A DNA stretch of 64,000 bases from Thermoanaerobaculia bacterium (lineage in GTDB: Bacteria; Acidobacteriota; Thermoanaerobaculia; Multivoradales; Multivoraceae), in contig JAJEHN010000009.1 in NCBI GenBank assembly GCA_022823665.1, positions 372,001 to 436,000 on the forward strand, read 5' to 3'. Position numbers and translations under genes: made by a program. Below, in pieces: positions 21,066 through 29,456 of this stretch (within the stretch, counting starts at the first letter, position 1; each line of letters starts with the position of its first letter). The notes beneath the pieces are model-generated. The model had not been told where the DNA came from, did no database searches, and worked only from the letters and a program-made list of their open reading frames with translations.

Positions 21066-22793
21066 ATGCCCTTCTGGATCCCGCTCGGAGTCGCCGCCCT
21101 GCTGGTGCTGGCGATCTACCTGATCCGCCCCACCGCGCAGGCGCTGCCGGTCGCCTCCACCGTGCTCTGGCGGCGCCTGCTGGCGGCGCGCAAACGGCGG
21201 CGTGACCGCCTGCGCTGGCTGCTCTCGCTGCTCCTGGCCACGGCGGTCGCCGGTCTCCTGTCGGTCGCGGCAAGCCGGGCGCCCTGGCTGCAGCCCGGCG
21301 GCGGCGATCCGATCGCCCTGGCCTTCGACCCGTCGCCGACGATGCGGGCGAGTCTGCCGAATGGAGGTCCCAGCCGGATCGAACTGGCCACGGCCGAGGC
21401 GCGTCGGATCGTTGCCGAGGCCGAAGCCGGCAGCCGCTTCACCGTGAACGCGGATCCGACTCCGTTGACTTCCGCCGAGGTGCTGGCGCTCCTCTCCGGC
21501 ACGCCGGAAACGCTCTCGAACGCAGCCGACACGGAGCCGGCGATCCCCACCGCCCGTAGGGTCCACGTGTTCACCGACGGAATCGGGCCCTTCACGCCGA
21601 TCATCGACCCCGGCACGGAGACGCGGACAGTGTCCGTACTCGTCCCGGCCCGAAACGCCGGCATCGTCCGCTTCGCGACCCGGCCGCCCGCGACCCGCGC
21701 CGCGGGTCCGGAAGCACTGCTCGAGATCCTGGCGACCGATCCGGCCGGCGGTCAGGTGCCGGTCGAACTGACGGTCGCCGACTCCGAGACGATCCGCATC
21801 CGCCGGCAACTCGAGCTCCAACCCGGGGACCGCTTCACCGCCCTGATCGACCTCGGCAGCTTCGCCCCCGGCGCCGTCACGGCGCGCATCGAAACGCCCG
21901 GAGACGTCTTCCCGCTCGACGACCGGGCCGGCCTGATCGACGCCCACGCCGCGAACACCCGGACCGCCGCGTTCTCCCCCGCTCACCGTGTCCGAGCACC
22001 GACCGATCCGTGGCGCGTCGTCGTGATCGCCCGCAGCCCGGGCTCGTTCGCCGGCTCCGCCGCGGCGCTCGCACTCGAGGCGGACGCCTCCGTCGACGTG
22101 GCAGCCGTCCGCGCAGCCACCCGCGCCGACGATCCCCCGCCCGAGGATCCCCTCCCGGCGGCCGACATCGCCACGTTTCACCGGACCGCGCCGGCGATTC
22201 CTCCGGCGATGCCCGCCCTCTACCTCGACCCGCCGCAGGCGGTCGCGGCGGGCGGTCTTTCCCCCGCCGCCGAAGCGCCCCTCTCACCACGCAGGATCGA
22301 CCGGATCCAGGCCTCCCACCCCCTCCTGGCAGGCGTCTCGCTCCTCGACCTGCCGGTCGTCCTTGCCGCCCGTGAACTGGATCCTCGCTGCACCGCCCTT
22401 GCCTCAGCCGGAGACCGCACCGCCATTGCCGCCTGCGACCCGGCGTCAGCCAGCGGCCCTCGCTCCCTCACCATCGCCTTCGACCTCGATCACTCCTCCC
22501 TGGCCCAGCGCCCCGACCTCGCCGCCCTGTTCCAGAACGCCGCCACCTGGCTCACCGAAACGCCCGCCACCAGCGATCTCATCACCGACACCGGCCTCCG
22601 GAACGCCGTCAATCTCCAGGCGGATTGGGCCACTCGCATCAACGACTCGACCCTCGAGCCGGTCCCCGCCGACCGCCTCGGCGACCTCGACGGGCCCAAC
22701 CGCCGCCCCTGGTCCTGGCGCACCCTGGCCCTCGCCGGCCTCCTGTTCGCCTCGTTCGAGGCCATCACCTTCTTCCGCGGCCTGACCCTGTGA
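21066..22793 (+). CDS. BatA-like membrane protein
   Basis: The 575-residue protein begins with the BatA N-terminal domain pattern: a membrane helix (FWIPLGVAALLVLAIYLI), then a conserved VASTVLWRRLLAARKRRRDRLRW and a second helix (LLSLLLATAVAGLLSVA). The middle is a large periplasmic region with a degenerate VWA-like start (IALAFDPSPTMRAS), and the C-terminus has another helix (LALAGLLFASFEAITFF). The MIDAS Ser pair is not intact (DPSPT). It starts one base after the DUF58 stop and touches the next gene. Confidence 0.75.
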   Translation: MPFWIPLGVAALLVLAIYLIRPTAQALPVASTVLWRRLLAARKRRRDRLRWLLSLLLATAVAGLLSVAASRAPWLQPGGGDPIALAFDPSPTMRASLPNGGPSRIELATAEARRIVAEAEAGSRFTVNADPTPLTSAEVLALLSGTPETLSNAADTEPAIPTARRVHVFTDGIGPFTPIIDPGTETRTVSVLVPARNAGIVRFATRPPATRAAGPEALLEILATDPAGGQVPVELTVADSETIRIRRQLELQPGDRFTALIDLGSFAPGAVTARIETPGDVFPLDDRAGLIDAHAANTRTAAFSPAHRVRAPTDPWRVVVIARSPGSFAGSAAALALEADASVDVAAVRAATRADDPPPEDPLPAADIATFHRTAPAIPPAMPALYLDPPQAVAAGGLSPAAEAPLSPRRIDRIQASHPLLAGVSLLDLPVVLAARELDPRCTALASAGDRTAIAACDPASASGPRSLTIAFDLDHSSLAQRPDLAALFQNAATWLTETPATSDLITDTGLRNAVNLQADWATRINDSTLEPVPADRLGDLDGPNRRPWSWRTLALAGLLFASFEAITFFRGLTL

Positions 22794-25405
22794 TGCCGAT
22801 CGCCCTGCAGGAGCCGCTCTGGCTGCTGACCGCGCTGCCGGTAGCACTGTTGCTCTGGTCGCAACGCAGCGACCACCCGGACCGGCAGCGCCGGCGACTG
22901 CTGTGGGTGCGCGGATCGCTGCTGATCGCCGTCGTGCTGGCGCTGGCGGAGCCGGTCGCAACCTGGCGCACGCGTGAACTCGACGTAGCCGTTCTCGTCG
23001 ACGTCTCGGCCAGTATCGAACCGGCGAGCCTGAACCGGGCTCTCGAGGCGATCGACGGCGGTCTCGATCCGGACGGTCCGGTGCGCCTGTTCGCCTACGC
23101 CGACCGTGCCGCCAGCGTCGCCGGCGCGACGGACCTGAGGCAACTCGAGGTAGCCGACTCCAGCACCGCCTCGGCCGGCGCCGCCGCTCTCGACCGCGGC
23201 AACACCCGGCCGGACGCGGCGCTGCGTCAGGCCGCCGCGGCGCTGCGTCCCGATCGCGTCCGCCGCGTACTGCTGCTCTCCGACGGGCAGCGCCTCGAGG
23301 GCGCCGGCGCCCGGGTCGCGGCCGAGTACCCGGACCTCCGCGTCGACACCGCTGCCCTCGGACGGACGGCGCCGCCTGTCTGGATCGAGTCGGTCGAACT
23401 CGACGAAAGCGACCGCCTCCTCCACGCCGGCGAGCCCCACCGCTGGGTACTCCGCATCGGCAGCCGTTCCTCGCTGCCGGAAGCTCCCCTGACCCTGCGC
23501 GGCGGAGGCGCCGAGGAACGTCATAGCGTCGCCCTCTCGCCGGGCGTCAACACCGTCGAACTGGAGTGGACCTTCGACCAGCCCGGGATGCAGACGTTCG
23601 AGGCGATCCTCGGCGCGGGCGAGGGCGCCGCCGCCACGCAGGGCGCGCTGTGGCGCGGCAACCTGCGCATCGAGCCCCCGCACCGCGTTCTGCTGCTCGC
23701 GCCCCCCGATCATTCGACCGACCTGCAGCGGCTGCTCCAGGCGCGGGGACTGCGCGTGATCCGGTCGACCCCCAGCCGGACCGCTCTGTCCCCTTCGTCG
23801 CTCCGCAGCTACGACGCCGTCGTGCTCAGCAATGTCGCCGCCGCGAGCCTCCCCGAGGCGACCCAGCAGGCCCTCGGCGAGTGGGTCTCGGAAGAGGGCG
23901 GCGGGCTCTTCTTCGTCGCCGGCGAGGAGACGTTCGGCGAGGAGGGCTACCGGAACTCGCCCCTCGAGCGCGTTCTTCCGCTCGACTTCGAGATCGAGGA
24001 GGAACGCAGCGAGGTCGCGCTGATGATCGCCCTCGACAAGTCCTACAGCATGAAGGGCCCGAAGATGGACCTGGCCAAGGAGGCCGCCAAGGCCGCGCTC
24101 GGCATGCTGAACGAACAGCACCGCTTCGGCCTCGTCGCCTTCGACTGGCACACCCACGACATCGTCGGCCTGCAGTTCGTGCGCGACCAGGAGCGGCTGA
24201 GCCAGAGGGTCGACCGCATCGAGGCCAGCGCCCAGACGAACTTCTACCCGGCCCTGGAGGCCTGCCTGGAGCAGCTTGCCGAGGTCGAGTCCGAGGTCAA
24301 GCACGTCATCCTGGTCTCCGACGGCCGGACCTACCCCGACGAGTACGAGCAGCTCGTCCTGCGGATGAGGCAGGAGGAGATCACCGTCTCAACCGTCGCG
24401 ATCGGCGTCGAGTCCGACCGGGAACTGCTCGCCGACATCGCCGACTGGGGCGACGGCAACGCCTACACGATCGAGGATCCGAGTTCCGTCCAGAGCATCC
24501 TGATCGACGAGACGATGAACCAGCTCCCCGACTCGGCCCGCGAAGAGACGATCCTGGTCGAACTGCGCGGCCAGTCGGACGCCCTGAAGGGAGTCGACGT
24601 CGCCACGGCGCCCGAGCTCTACGGCCGGATCGCCGCGGTGGCCAAGGACAGCGCCGAAGTCATCCTCGGCGCCGGTGAGTCGGATCCGATCCTCGCCAGC
24701 CGCTACGTCGGCCTGGGCAAGACCTGGATGTTCACGTCCGACCTCGAACCGCGCTGGGCAAGCGGCTGGCTGCGCTGGCCGGACCTGGGCCGGCTCGTCG
24801 CCCAGGTGGTCCGCGACGCCGCCGACCGCCGCGCCGGCGCCGAGTGGGACTTCGATCTCGACCACCGTGACGGAGTGCCCGAAGCGGCTCTCAGCGTGGT
24901 CGAGGAGGACGGCCGCTTCGGCAGCGACCTTTCGCCCCGCCTCGTCGTACTGCGCGGCGACCGCCGGCTCGAGGCACCGCTGCAGCGCACCGGCCCCGGC
25001 CTCTACCGCCTGGTGTCCGGAGAGGGAATACTGCTCGCGCCAAGCCTCGAGCCCTACCGCATCGAGGTTCACACCGGTCCTGCCGGCGCCCCGGCGACGA
25101 TCGGTCCGGGCCGGACGATCTTCTATCCCGCCCGCGACGAAGTCCGCCCCGGCGCTCCCGATATCGCGGCATTGGCCGAACTCGCAGCCGCGACGGACGG
25201 CCTGTTCCACGAGACGGTCGCCGGCGCCGTCGGCGCCATCACCGCGCCCGGCGCCGACACGGCCGTCCGCCGCTTCGACCTCTGGTCCGTCCTCCTGGTC
25301 GCCGCGACCGTCCTGTTCCTCGCCGAACTCCTGCTCCGCCGGCGACGGCGGCACGGCGCGTCAACGGTGATCCCGGTCTCGGCCGAGAGCCGACCCGCGG
25401 CGTGA
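22793..25405 (+). CDS. Large VWA-domain membrane protein with glutamine amidotransferase-like domain
   Basis: The track ORF begins too early; ATG 22793, sharing one base with the preceding stop, gives 870 residues. Two N-terminal helices are followed by a first VWA domain (VAVLVDVSASIEP near residue 66, intact DxSxS), a beta-rich region, a class I glutamine amidotransferase-like fold (YDAVVLSNVAAASLPEATQQ and EEGGGLFFVAGEETFG), a second VWA domain (MIALDKSYSMKGPKMDLAKE near residue 410), and a C-terminal helix (VLLVAATVLFLAELLL) before an Arg cluster. This layout is known in MoxR/DUF58 operons. It is likely the extracytoplasmic adaptor of the system. Confidence 0.85.
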   Translation: MPIALQEPLWLLTALPVALLLWSQRSDHPDRQRRRLLWVRGSLLIAVVLALAEPVATWRTRELDVAVLVDVSASIEPASLNRALEAIDGGLDPDGPVRLFAYADRAASVAGATDLRQLEVADSSTASAGAAALDRGNTRPDAALRQAAAALRPDRVRRVLLLSDGQRLEGAGARVAAEYPDLRVDTAALGRTAPPVWIESVELDESDRLLHAGEPHRWVLRIGSRSSLPEAPLTLRGGGAEERHSVALSPGVNTVELEWTFDQPGMQTFEAILGAGEGAAATQGALWRGNLRIEPPHRVLLLAPPDHSTDLQRLLQARGLRVIRSTPSRTALSPSSLRSYDAVVLSNVAAASLPEATQQALGEWVSEEGGGLFFVAGEETFGEEGYRNSPLERVLPLDFEIEEERSEVALMIALDKSYSMKGPKMDLAKEAAKAALGMLNEQHRFGLVAFDWHTHDIVGLQFVRDQERLSQRVDRIEASAQTNFYPALEACLEQLAEVESEVKHVILVSDGRTYPDEYEQLVLRMRQEEITVSTVAIGVESDRELLADIADWGDGNAYTIEDPSSVQSILIDETMNQLPDSAREETILVELRGQSDALKGVDVATAPELYGRIAAVAKDSAEVILGAGESDPILASRYVGLGKTWMFTSDLEPRWASGWLRWPDLGRLVAQVVRDAADRRAGAEWDFDLDHRDGVPEAALSVVEEDGRFGSDLSPRLVVLRGDRRLEAPLQRTGPGLYRLVSGEGILLAPSLEPYRIEVHTGPAGAPATIGPGRTIFYPARDEVRPGAPDIAALAELAAATDGLFHETVAGAVGAITAPGADTAVRRFDLWSVLLVAATVLFLAELLLRRRRRHGASTVIPVSAESRPAA

Positions 25406-25458
25406 AGACGCAGGCGCGCTTCAGCGACTCAAGGAGCCGAAACGGATATGCTGAGGCC

Positions 25459-25689
25459 GTGCTGGCCAAGACCGAGATCCGGAGAGAGGCATTGAACCTC
25501 CCGGCCGAGGAACGTATCGAACTCGTGGTGGCTATCTGGGACAGTCTGACCCCTGACGACATACCTGTCCCCCGGTGGCAACTCGACGTGGTTCGCGACC
25601 GGCTGGCGGACTTGGAGGATGCCCCGCCGGAGGAGAGGTCCGCGCCATGGGAGACGGTCCGCCAGAGGATCTTCGCCAACAAAGCGTGA
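25459..25689 (+). CDS. Addiction-module antitoxin (RelB/StbD-like small helical protein)
   Basis: The protein matches the short addiction-module antitoxin family, with the core NLPAEERIELVVAIWDSL followed by a charged C-terminal tail that would wrap the toxin. The track start, GTG 25402, overlaps the VWA gene stop by four bases and gives 95 residues; the family normally begins just before the core, so GTG 25459 (76 residues) is preferred. The stop overlaps the start of a ParE-like reading frame (GTGA), the usual order antitoxin then toxin. The partner toxin is broken (next entry). Confidence 0.75.
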   Translation: MLAKTEIRREALNLPAEERIELVVAIWDSLTPDDIPVPRWQLDVVRDRLADLEDAPPEERSAPWETVRQRIFANKA

Positions 25690-25982
25690 CGCCGGCCGTC
25701 CGCCTGACCTCGGCCGCCGCGCGAGACGTGGCGCTCGCTCAAAGGTGGTACCTCGACGAGGCCCCGTAAATGCTGCAATCGCTCGAGGAAGAACTCGACG
25801 CGACCTTCGGCCGCATCTCGGACCGACCGAACCTGTACCAGACCGTGGCACCAACCGTCCGGCGAGCACCGGTGCGGAAGTTCCCGTTCTCGGTCTTCTA
25901 CCGTGTGCTTCCCCGATGGATCGAAGTCATCGCCATCCTGCACCAAGCTCGTGATCCAAGGACATGGCGGCAACGTCAATGA
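25686..25982 (+). pseudogene. RelE/ParE-type toxin gene interrupted by an in-frame TAA
   Basis: Starting at GTG 25686 the frame reads VRLTSAAARDVALAQRWYLDEAP, then TAA at 25767-25769, then continues in the same frame with LQSLEEELDATFGRI, RKFPFSVFYRVLPRWIEVIAI and LHQARDPRTWR to 25982. Both parts together match the ParE fold: N-terminal helix pair, then the FPFSVFYRV strand and the final RDPRxW motif. At the junction the family usually has about six residues (such as GLGERF) that are missing here, so a small deletion together with a new stop is likely. Re-initiation at ATG 25770 would give only a 70-residue C-terminal piece. The toxin is probably inactive. Confidence 0.75.
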
Positions 25983-26128
25983 AGCCCCCAGCTTCGCCGG
26001 TACCCGCTGACACCTGCCGCGGTGCGGGATCTCTTGTACCGGCACCGGGCCACCACGGACGAAAAAAGAAAGCACGAGAGCGACATCGGTGCGTCTCGTC
26101 AATGGGGTCGATGGCTACCAGGGGCGCC

Positions 26129-26668
26129 TCATTCCGTCGATTGACGCCGCATGTTCCTCACGGTGCGCGCGGCACCACCGCGCCCGGCATCCCGATGGAT
26201 CCGATCGTTCATCGCTTCGACCAAGCGATCGGGTGGAGGTGGCGTCCGCTCGGCCCGGGCGTTCACATCGAGCTTCCCCGGTCCCACGCGTGCGCGTGCC
26301 TCGCGGAGGCCGAGCCGCGCTCTTGCCTCGGCGAACTCTCCTGCTGCCAGCAGATCGATGGCCGCCTTGCCATCGGTCACCGCGAGGAGAACGGCCCGAT
26401 TGCGTCTGGCCTCACCGCGGTCGGCTTGCCGAACGATGTCGAGAATCTCGAAGAGACGCTGCTCATAGGCGACGTTCATCTGTTTTCCGCTGGCCCAGAA
26501 GTGAACGCTTCGCCGCGAGACACCGAAGAGCTGTCCGAGTTGCTCCCAGGTCAGTGTCGAGAGGCGGCGCAGCTCCGAAATCGCGCGGCTTGTGTCAACC
26601 GAGGGGCCCGCTGCGATCCCGCGTGCGGGAGCCGCTACGTCCCGGTCCAAGGTTCCGTCCTCCGCCAT
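26129..26668 (-). CDS. Helix-turn-helix (XRE-like) regulator
   Basis: The protein has one recognisable HTH, LTWEQLGQLFGVSRRSVHFWASGK, near residues 38-61, followed by helical Arg/Ala-rich sequence and a Pro/Arg-rich tail. The track start is at 26701, but ATG 26668 forms a 4-bp overlap (ATGA) with the ROK gene stop and gives 179 residues, so it is preferred. This HTH type, ending in FWASGK, is familiar from small regulators and antitoxin-like proteins. No partner toxin is adjacent; the region downstream to the broken toxin gene (about 146 bases) holds nothing I can support. Coupling to the kinase suggests a sugar-linked regulator, which is inference. Confidence 0.65.
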   Translation of the reverse strand: MAEDGTLDRDVAAPARGIAAGPSVDTSRAISELRRLSTLTWEQLGQLFGVSRRSVHFWASGKQMNVAYEQRLFEILDIVRQADRGEARRNRAVLLAVTDGKAAIDLLAAGEFAEARARLGLREARARVGPGKLDVNARAERTPPPPDRLVEAMNDRIHRDAGRGGAARTVRNMRRQSTE

Positions 26669-27657
26669 CAGGCTCGACTTGGAGAAAATGTCGCCGCCCA
26701 CGCCAGCACGCCGGCCAGGCCGGCGTCCGTGCCGAGGGCCGCGGGTTCGACGCGCACACCGTCAGTCGGGAACACGCGAACGCGGTCGGCGATCGTCCGC
26801 CTGACGCCGTCGAAGAGCAGGTCGCCGAGGCCGGCGACGCCGCCTCCGAGCACGATGAGCTCGGGGTGCAGCGTGACCACTACGTTGGCGGCGGCTACGC
26901 CGACCAGGCCCGCGATCCGTTCGAGTTCCCGTGTCACCGCCTCGTCGCCGGCCGCTGCCGCCTCGCCCATCGTTTCGGCCGTCACTTGTCCGGCGTCGCC
27001 GCCGGTGACGTCGAACAGCGCCGGCGCCTGGCCCGATCGCAGCAGGCGGACACCGGCGGCGGCGATCGCCGGACCGCTCGCCACCGCCTCCAGGCAGCCC
27101 CGGTTGCCGCAGCCACAGAGGGGGCCGGCGGGGTCGACGATCTGGTGGCCGAGCTCGCCGGCCGAGCCGAGCGGCCCCAGGCGCAACCTGCCGTCGATTA
27201 CCACGCCGCCGCCGATGCCGGTACCCAGGGCGAACAGCGCCATCGTCGACGTGCCGCGGCCGGCGCCGAACGTGAACTCGCCCAGCGTCGCCGCGCGGAC
27301 GTCGTTCAGCAGGTGAACCGGCGCCTCAAGCCGCTCGCCGAGCAGGCGGGTGACCGGCACGTCCCTCCACTGACCCGGCAGGTTGGGCAGGAACCGGGTG
27401 ACGCCGGCCTTGAGGTCGACCCATCCTGGGCAGCCGACGCCGATGGCGGCCGGCGGCTCCCCAACTTCCCGGGTCAACTCGAGAAGGCCCTCGGCGATCC
27501 GGTCGAGGACGGGCTGCCAGCCGTCATAGCCGCCGCCTTCGAGGTTCCGGCGAGCGACGAGGCGAAACTCGCCGGCCGAGGTATCCACAACACCCAGGGC
27601 CAGCCCGACGTGGGAACCGCCGAGATCGACGGCGCCGTGGAGTGCCTCAATCGTCAT
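26668..27657 (-). CDS. ROK family sugar kinase
   Basis: The 329-residue protein has the ROK phosphate-binding start AVDLGGSHVGLALG, the sugar-binding segment LLNDVRAATLGEF with catalytic Asp, the adenosine-site motif FALGTGIGGGVVIDG, the ROK signature GELGHQIVDPAGPLC, and the zinc-binding CGCGNRGCLEA. No N-terminal HTH is present, so it is an enzyme and not a NagC/Mlc repressor. Likely substrates are glucose, N-acetylhexosamine or a related sugar. The downstream HTH gene overlaps it by four bases. Confidence 0.88.
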   Translation of the reverse strand: MTIEALHGAVDLGGSHVGLALGVVDTSAGEFRLVARRNLEGGGYDGWQPVLDRIAEGLLELTREVGEPPAAIGVGCPGWVDLKAGVTRFLPNLPGQWRDVPVTRLLGERLEAPVHLLNDVRAATLGEFTFGAGRGTSTMALFALGTGIGGGVVIDGRLRLGPLGSAGELGHQIVDPAGPLCGCGNRGCLEAVASGPAIAAAGVRLLRSGQAPALFDVTGGDAGQVTAETMGEAAAAGDEAVTRELERIAGLVGVAAANVVVTLHPELIVLGGGVAGLGDLLFDGVRRTIADRVRVFPTDGVRVEPAALGTDAGLAGVLAWAATFSPSRA

Positions 27658-27764
27658 GGTCCGACCGCGCCATTCTCCCAGAGAGAAGCGGCCTCACAAA
27701 GAACAACGGCGCGCCCAACCGAATGGACGCGCCGCATGTTCAGGGGATCGCTGGGACGGAGCCG

Positions 27765-29099
27765 TTACTCGCCGCCGCCGGCCGCGGGCGTCACGGCCGC
27801 CGTCGCCTCCTCGACCTCGGTGACGAGATCGCCGCCCGTGTCCTCCGAGTAGTCGATGAAGCCGATCATCATCTCGTCGGTCGTCGGGCCGCCGAACTGG
27901 ACGGCGCGGGTCGTGTCGAGTTCGAGCACCGTCTGCTCGTTCCGCTCCTCGGTGTTGACGTAGGTCATCAGCACGTCGATGCGGGTGCCGGCCGGAAGGT
28001 TCTTCGGCTCCTTGTAGATGTAGTTGGTCTGCCAGTTCCAGTCGTACGCCGGCACGTCGAGGAGAACTTCCTCGGTGCCGTCGGGGTAGTACGCCGTGTA
28101 CCTGGCGTCCAGCCCGCGCAGGTGGGAGTGCGGCAGGTAACCGTAGATCGTGGTCGGGTACTCGAAGACCTTGGAGGCGCCGATGATCCAGTTCTCATGG
28201 CCCGGCGGGATCTCGAAGTCGCTGTTGCCGACGCCTTCCCACTTGGCGACGCGGTCGATCTTCGCGTCCTTGGGATGGAACTTGAAGGCCATCTGCGAAC
28301 GGTCCCAGACTCCGGTGCCCTCGCCCGGCTCCTTGTTGTAGTGCATCGAGAAGTAGAGCTGCGTGCCGGGCATGAGCAGCCGGCCGGCGCCTTCCGGCAG
28401 GTAGAACGGCTCGGTGCCCGGGGCGATGCCACCGAGCAGACCGGAGGCGCCCGGCGTCTCCGTCTCCGTCGCGACCCGCGAACCGACGATGTGGTGCACC
28501 ACGTCGCTGCCGGGCCGGAACTCGATCGCCTGGATCCACCGCGGCTCGGGCAGCATCTCCTCCGTGATCATGACGGCCTTCAGGCTGATGTTCACGTCCT
28601 TGACGTCGTCGTCGACCCAGAACGGTTCGGCCAGATCGAGCACCAGGTCGGGTTCGCCGATCAGCCATCCCGTCGGCCACTCGAGCGGCTCCGGCGCGTT
28701 CGCCGGATCGCCGCGGCGGGCGCCCGTCTTGGCCCAGCCGACGATCGTGTCGATCTCCTCCGCGGTCAGGATCCGCTCGTTCGTGAACTGACCGTGGGTG
28801 TCGTCCGTCGCGAACCAGGGCGGCATGTCCCCCGCCTCGACCTGCCGCGCGATGCTCCGCGCCCAGGGACGCGTCTCTTCGTACGTCGTCAGGGCCATCG
28901 GGGCCTTCATCCCGCCGTAGGCGACTCCCTCGGGGCGGTGGCAACCCTGGCAGGAACGCTGCAGGATCGGCTCGACGTCCTCGTGGAACGTGATCGTGTC
29001 CGGGCTGGTGGTCTCGTTGGGGCCGGCGGCAAGAACCGGGACCGCGGCGACGAGCAGCACGGCGGCGAGAGCGCAGAAGCGGGAACGGCGTGACATCAC
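27765..29099 (-). CDS. Secreted haem c protein with copper type II ascorbate-dependent monooxygenase-like domain
   Basis: The 444-residue product has a signal peptide (ALAAVLLVAAVPVLA) and a cytochrome c motif CQGCH at residues 50-54 within DVEPILQRSCQGCHRPEG, with a likely Met ligand in the segment containing DMPPW. The remaining 300 residues resemble the PHM-type copper monooxygenase fold: DVVHHIVGS, LYFSMHYN and GYLPHSHLRGLDARY provide His/Met ligands. It ends in an Ala/Gly tail. A good ribosome site (GGGAGGA) precedes ATG 29099. Family members occur in Acidobacteriota and Planctomycetota exported proteomes; substrates are not known. It lies upstream of the ROK gene by 107 bases, probably a separate unit. 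Confidence 0.78.
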   Translation of the reverse strand: MMSRRSRFCALAAVLLVAAVPVLAAGPNETTSPDTITFHEDVEPILQRSCQGCHRPEGVAYGGMKAPMALTTYEETRPWARSIARQVEAGDMPPWFATDDTHGQFTNERILTAEEIDTIVGWAKTGARRGDPANAPEPLEWPTGWLIGEPDLVLDLAEPFWVDDDVKDVNISLKAVMITEEMLPEPRWIQAIEFRPGSDVVHHIVGSRVATETETPGASGLLGGIAPGTEPFYLPEGAGRLLMPGTQLYFSMHYNKEPGEGTGVWDRSQMAFKFHPKDAKIDRVAKWEGVGNSDFEIPPGHENWIIGASKVFEYPTTIYGYLPHSHLRGLDARYTAYYPDGTEEVLLDVPAYDWNWQTNYIYKEPKNLPAGTRIDVLMTYVNTEERNEQTVLELDTTRAVQFGGPTTDEMMIGFIDYSEDTGGDLVTEVEEATAAVTPAAGGGE

Positions 29100-29163
29100 A
29101 GGCTTCCTCCCAGAGGGTCTGGTTGCGGTTGATCGGACCCTACCACACTGAGTGATGACTCAG

Positions 29164-29439
29164 CTATTGGCTTCCGGCATCCGCCGGCGCCACGGTTTCC
29201 AACCGGTCTATGGCGTGAACCGGGGCGGCATCACCCTTCATCAGGGGAGCGATCGCCCGCAGTACGAGCCGCTGGCGCCCGAGACGATTCTGACCGGCGA
29301 AGGCGGCGGACTCCACGCGCAGACTGAAGTGGTTGCCTTCGCCTGCTACCTCGATCCGGGCGCCCGGCAGCGCCGCGGCCACCGCCTCCCGAATGCGCTC
29401 GGCCGTCTCCTGCGGCGTCGGCTGGCCGGCAATCTCCAC
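29164..29439 (-). CDS. BolA/IbaG family protein
   Basis: This gene is hidden in a longer track ORF (29164..29982). GTG 29439, 17 bases after the glutaredoxin stop, gives 91 residues. The sequence ERIREAVAAALPGARIEVAGEGNHFSLRVESAAF, then GQNRLGRQRLVLRAIAP and IDRLETVAP, follows the BolA fold, including the GxxNHF/SHF loop and the conserved His in the C-terminal strand region (VHAIDRL). BolA proteins bind [2Fe-2S] clusters together with monothiol glutaredoxins, which fits the upstream gene exactly. The start is uncertain by a few codons. Confidence 0.82.
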   Translation of the reverse strand: MEIAGQPTPQETAERIREAVAAALPGARIEVAGEGNHFSLRVESAAFAGQNRLGRQRLVLRAIAPLMKGDAAPVHAIDRLETVAPADAGSQ

Positions 29440-29456
29440 CTTCGACGGACAGCCGA

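Noticed and set aside
25767-25769. Recoding of the TAA in the toxin gene
   Set aside because: TAA is not known to be read through as selenocysteine or pyrrolysine, and the missing junction residues fit a deletion better.
25239-26102. 287-residue minus-strand ORF across the antitoxin/toxin region
   Set aside because: The plus strand carries recognisable antitoxin and ParE motifs; the minus frame has none.
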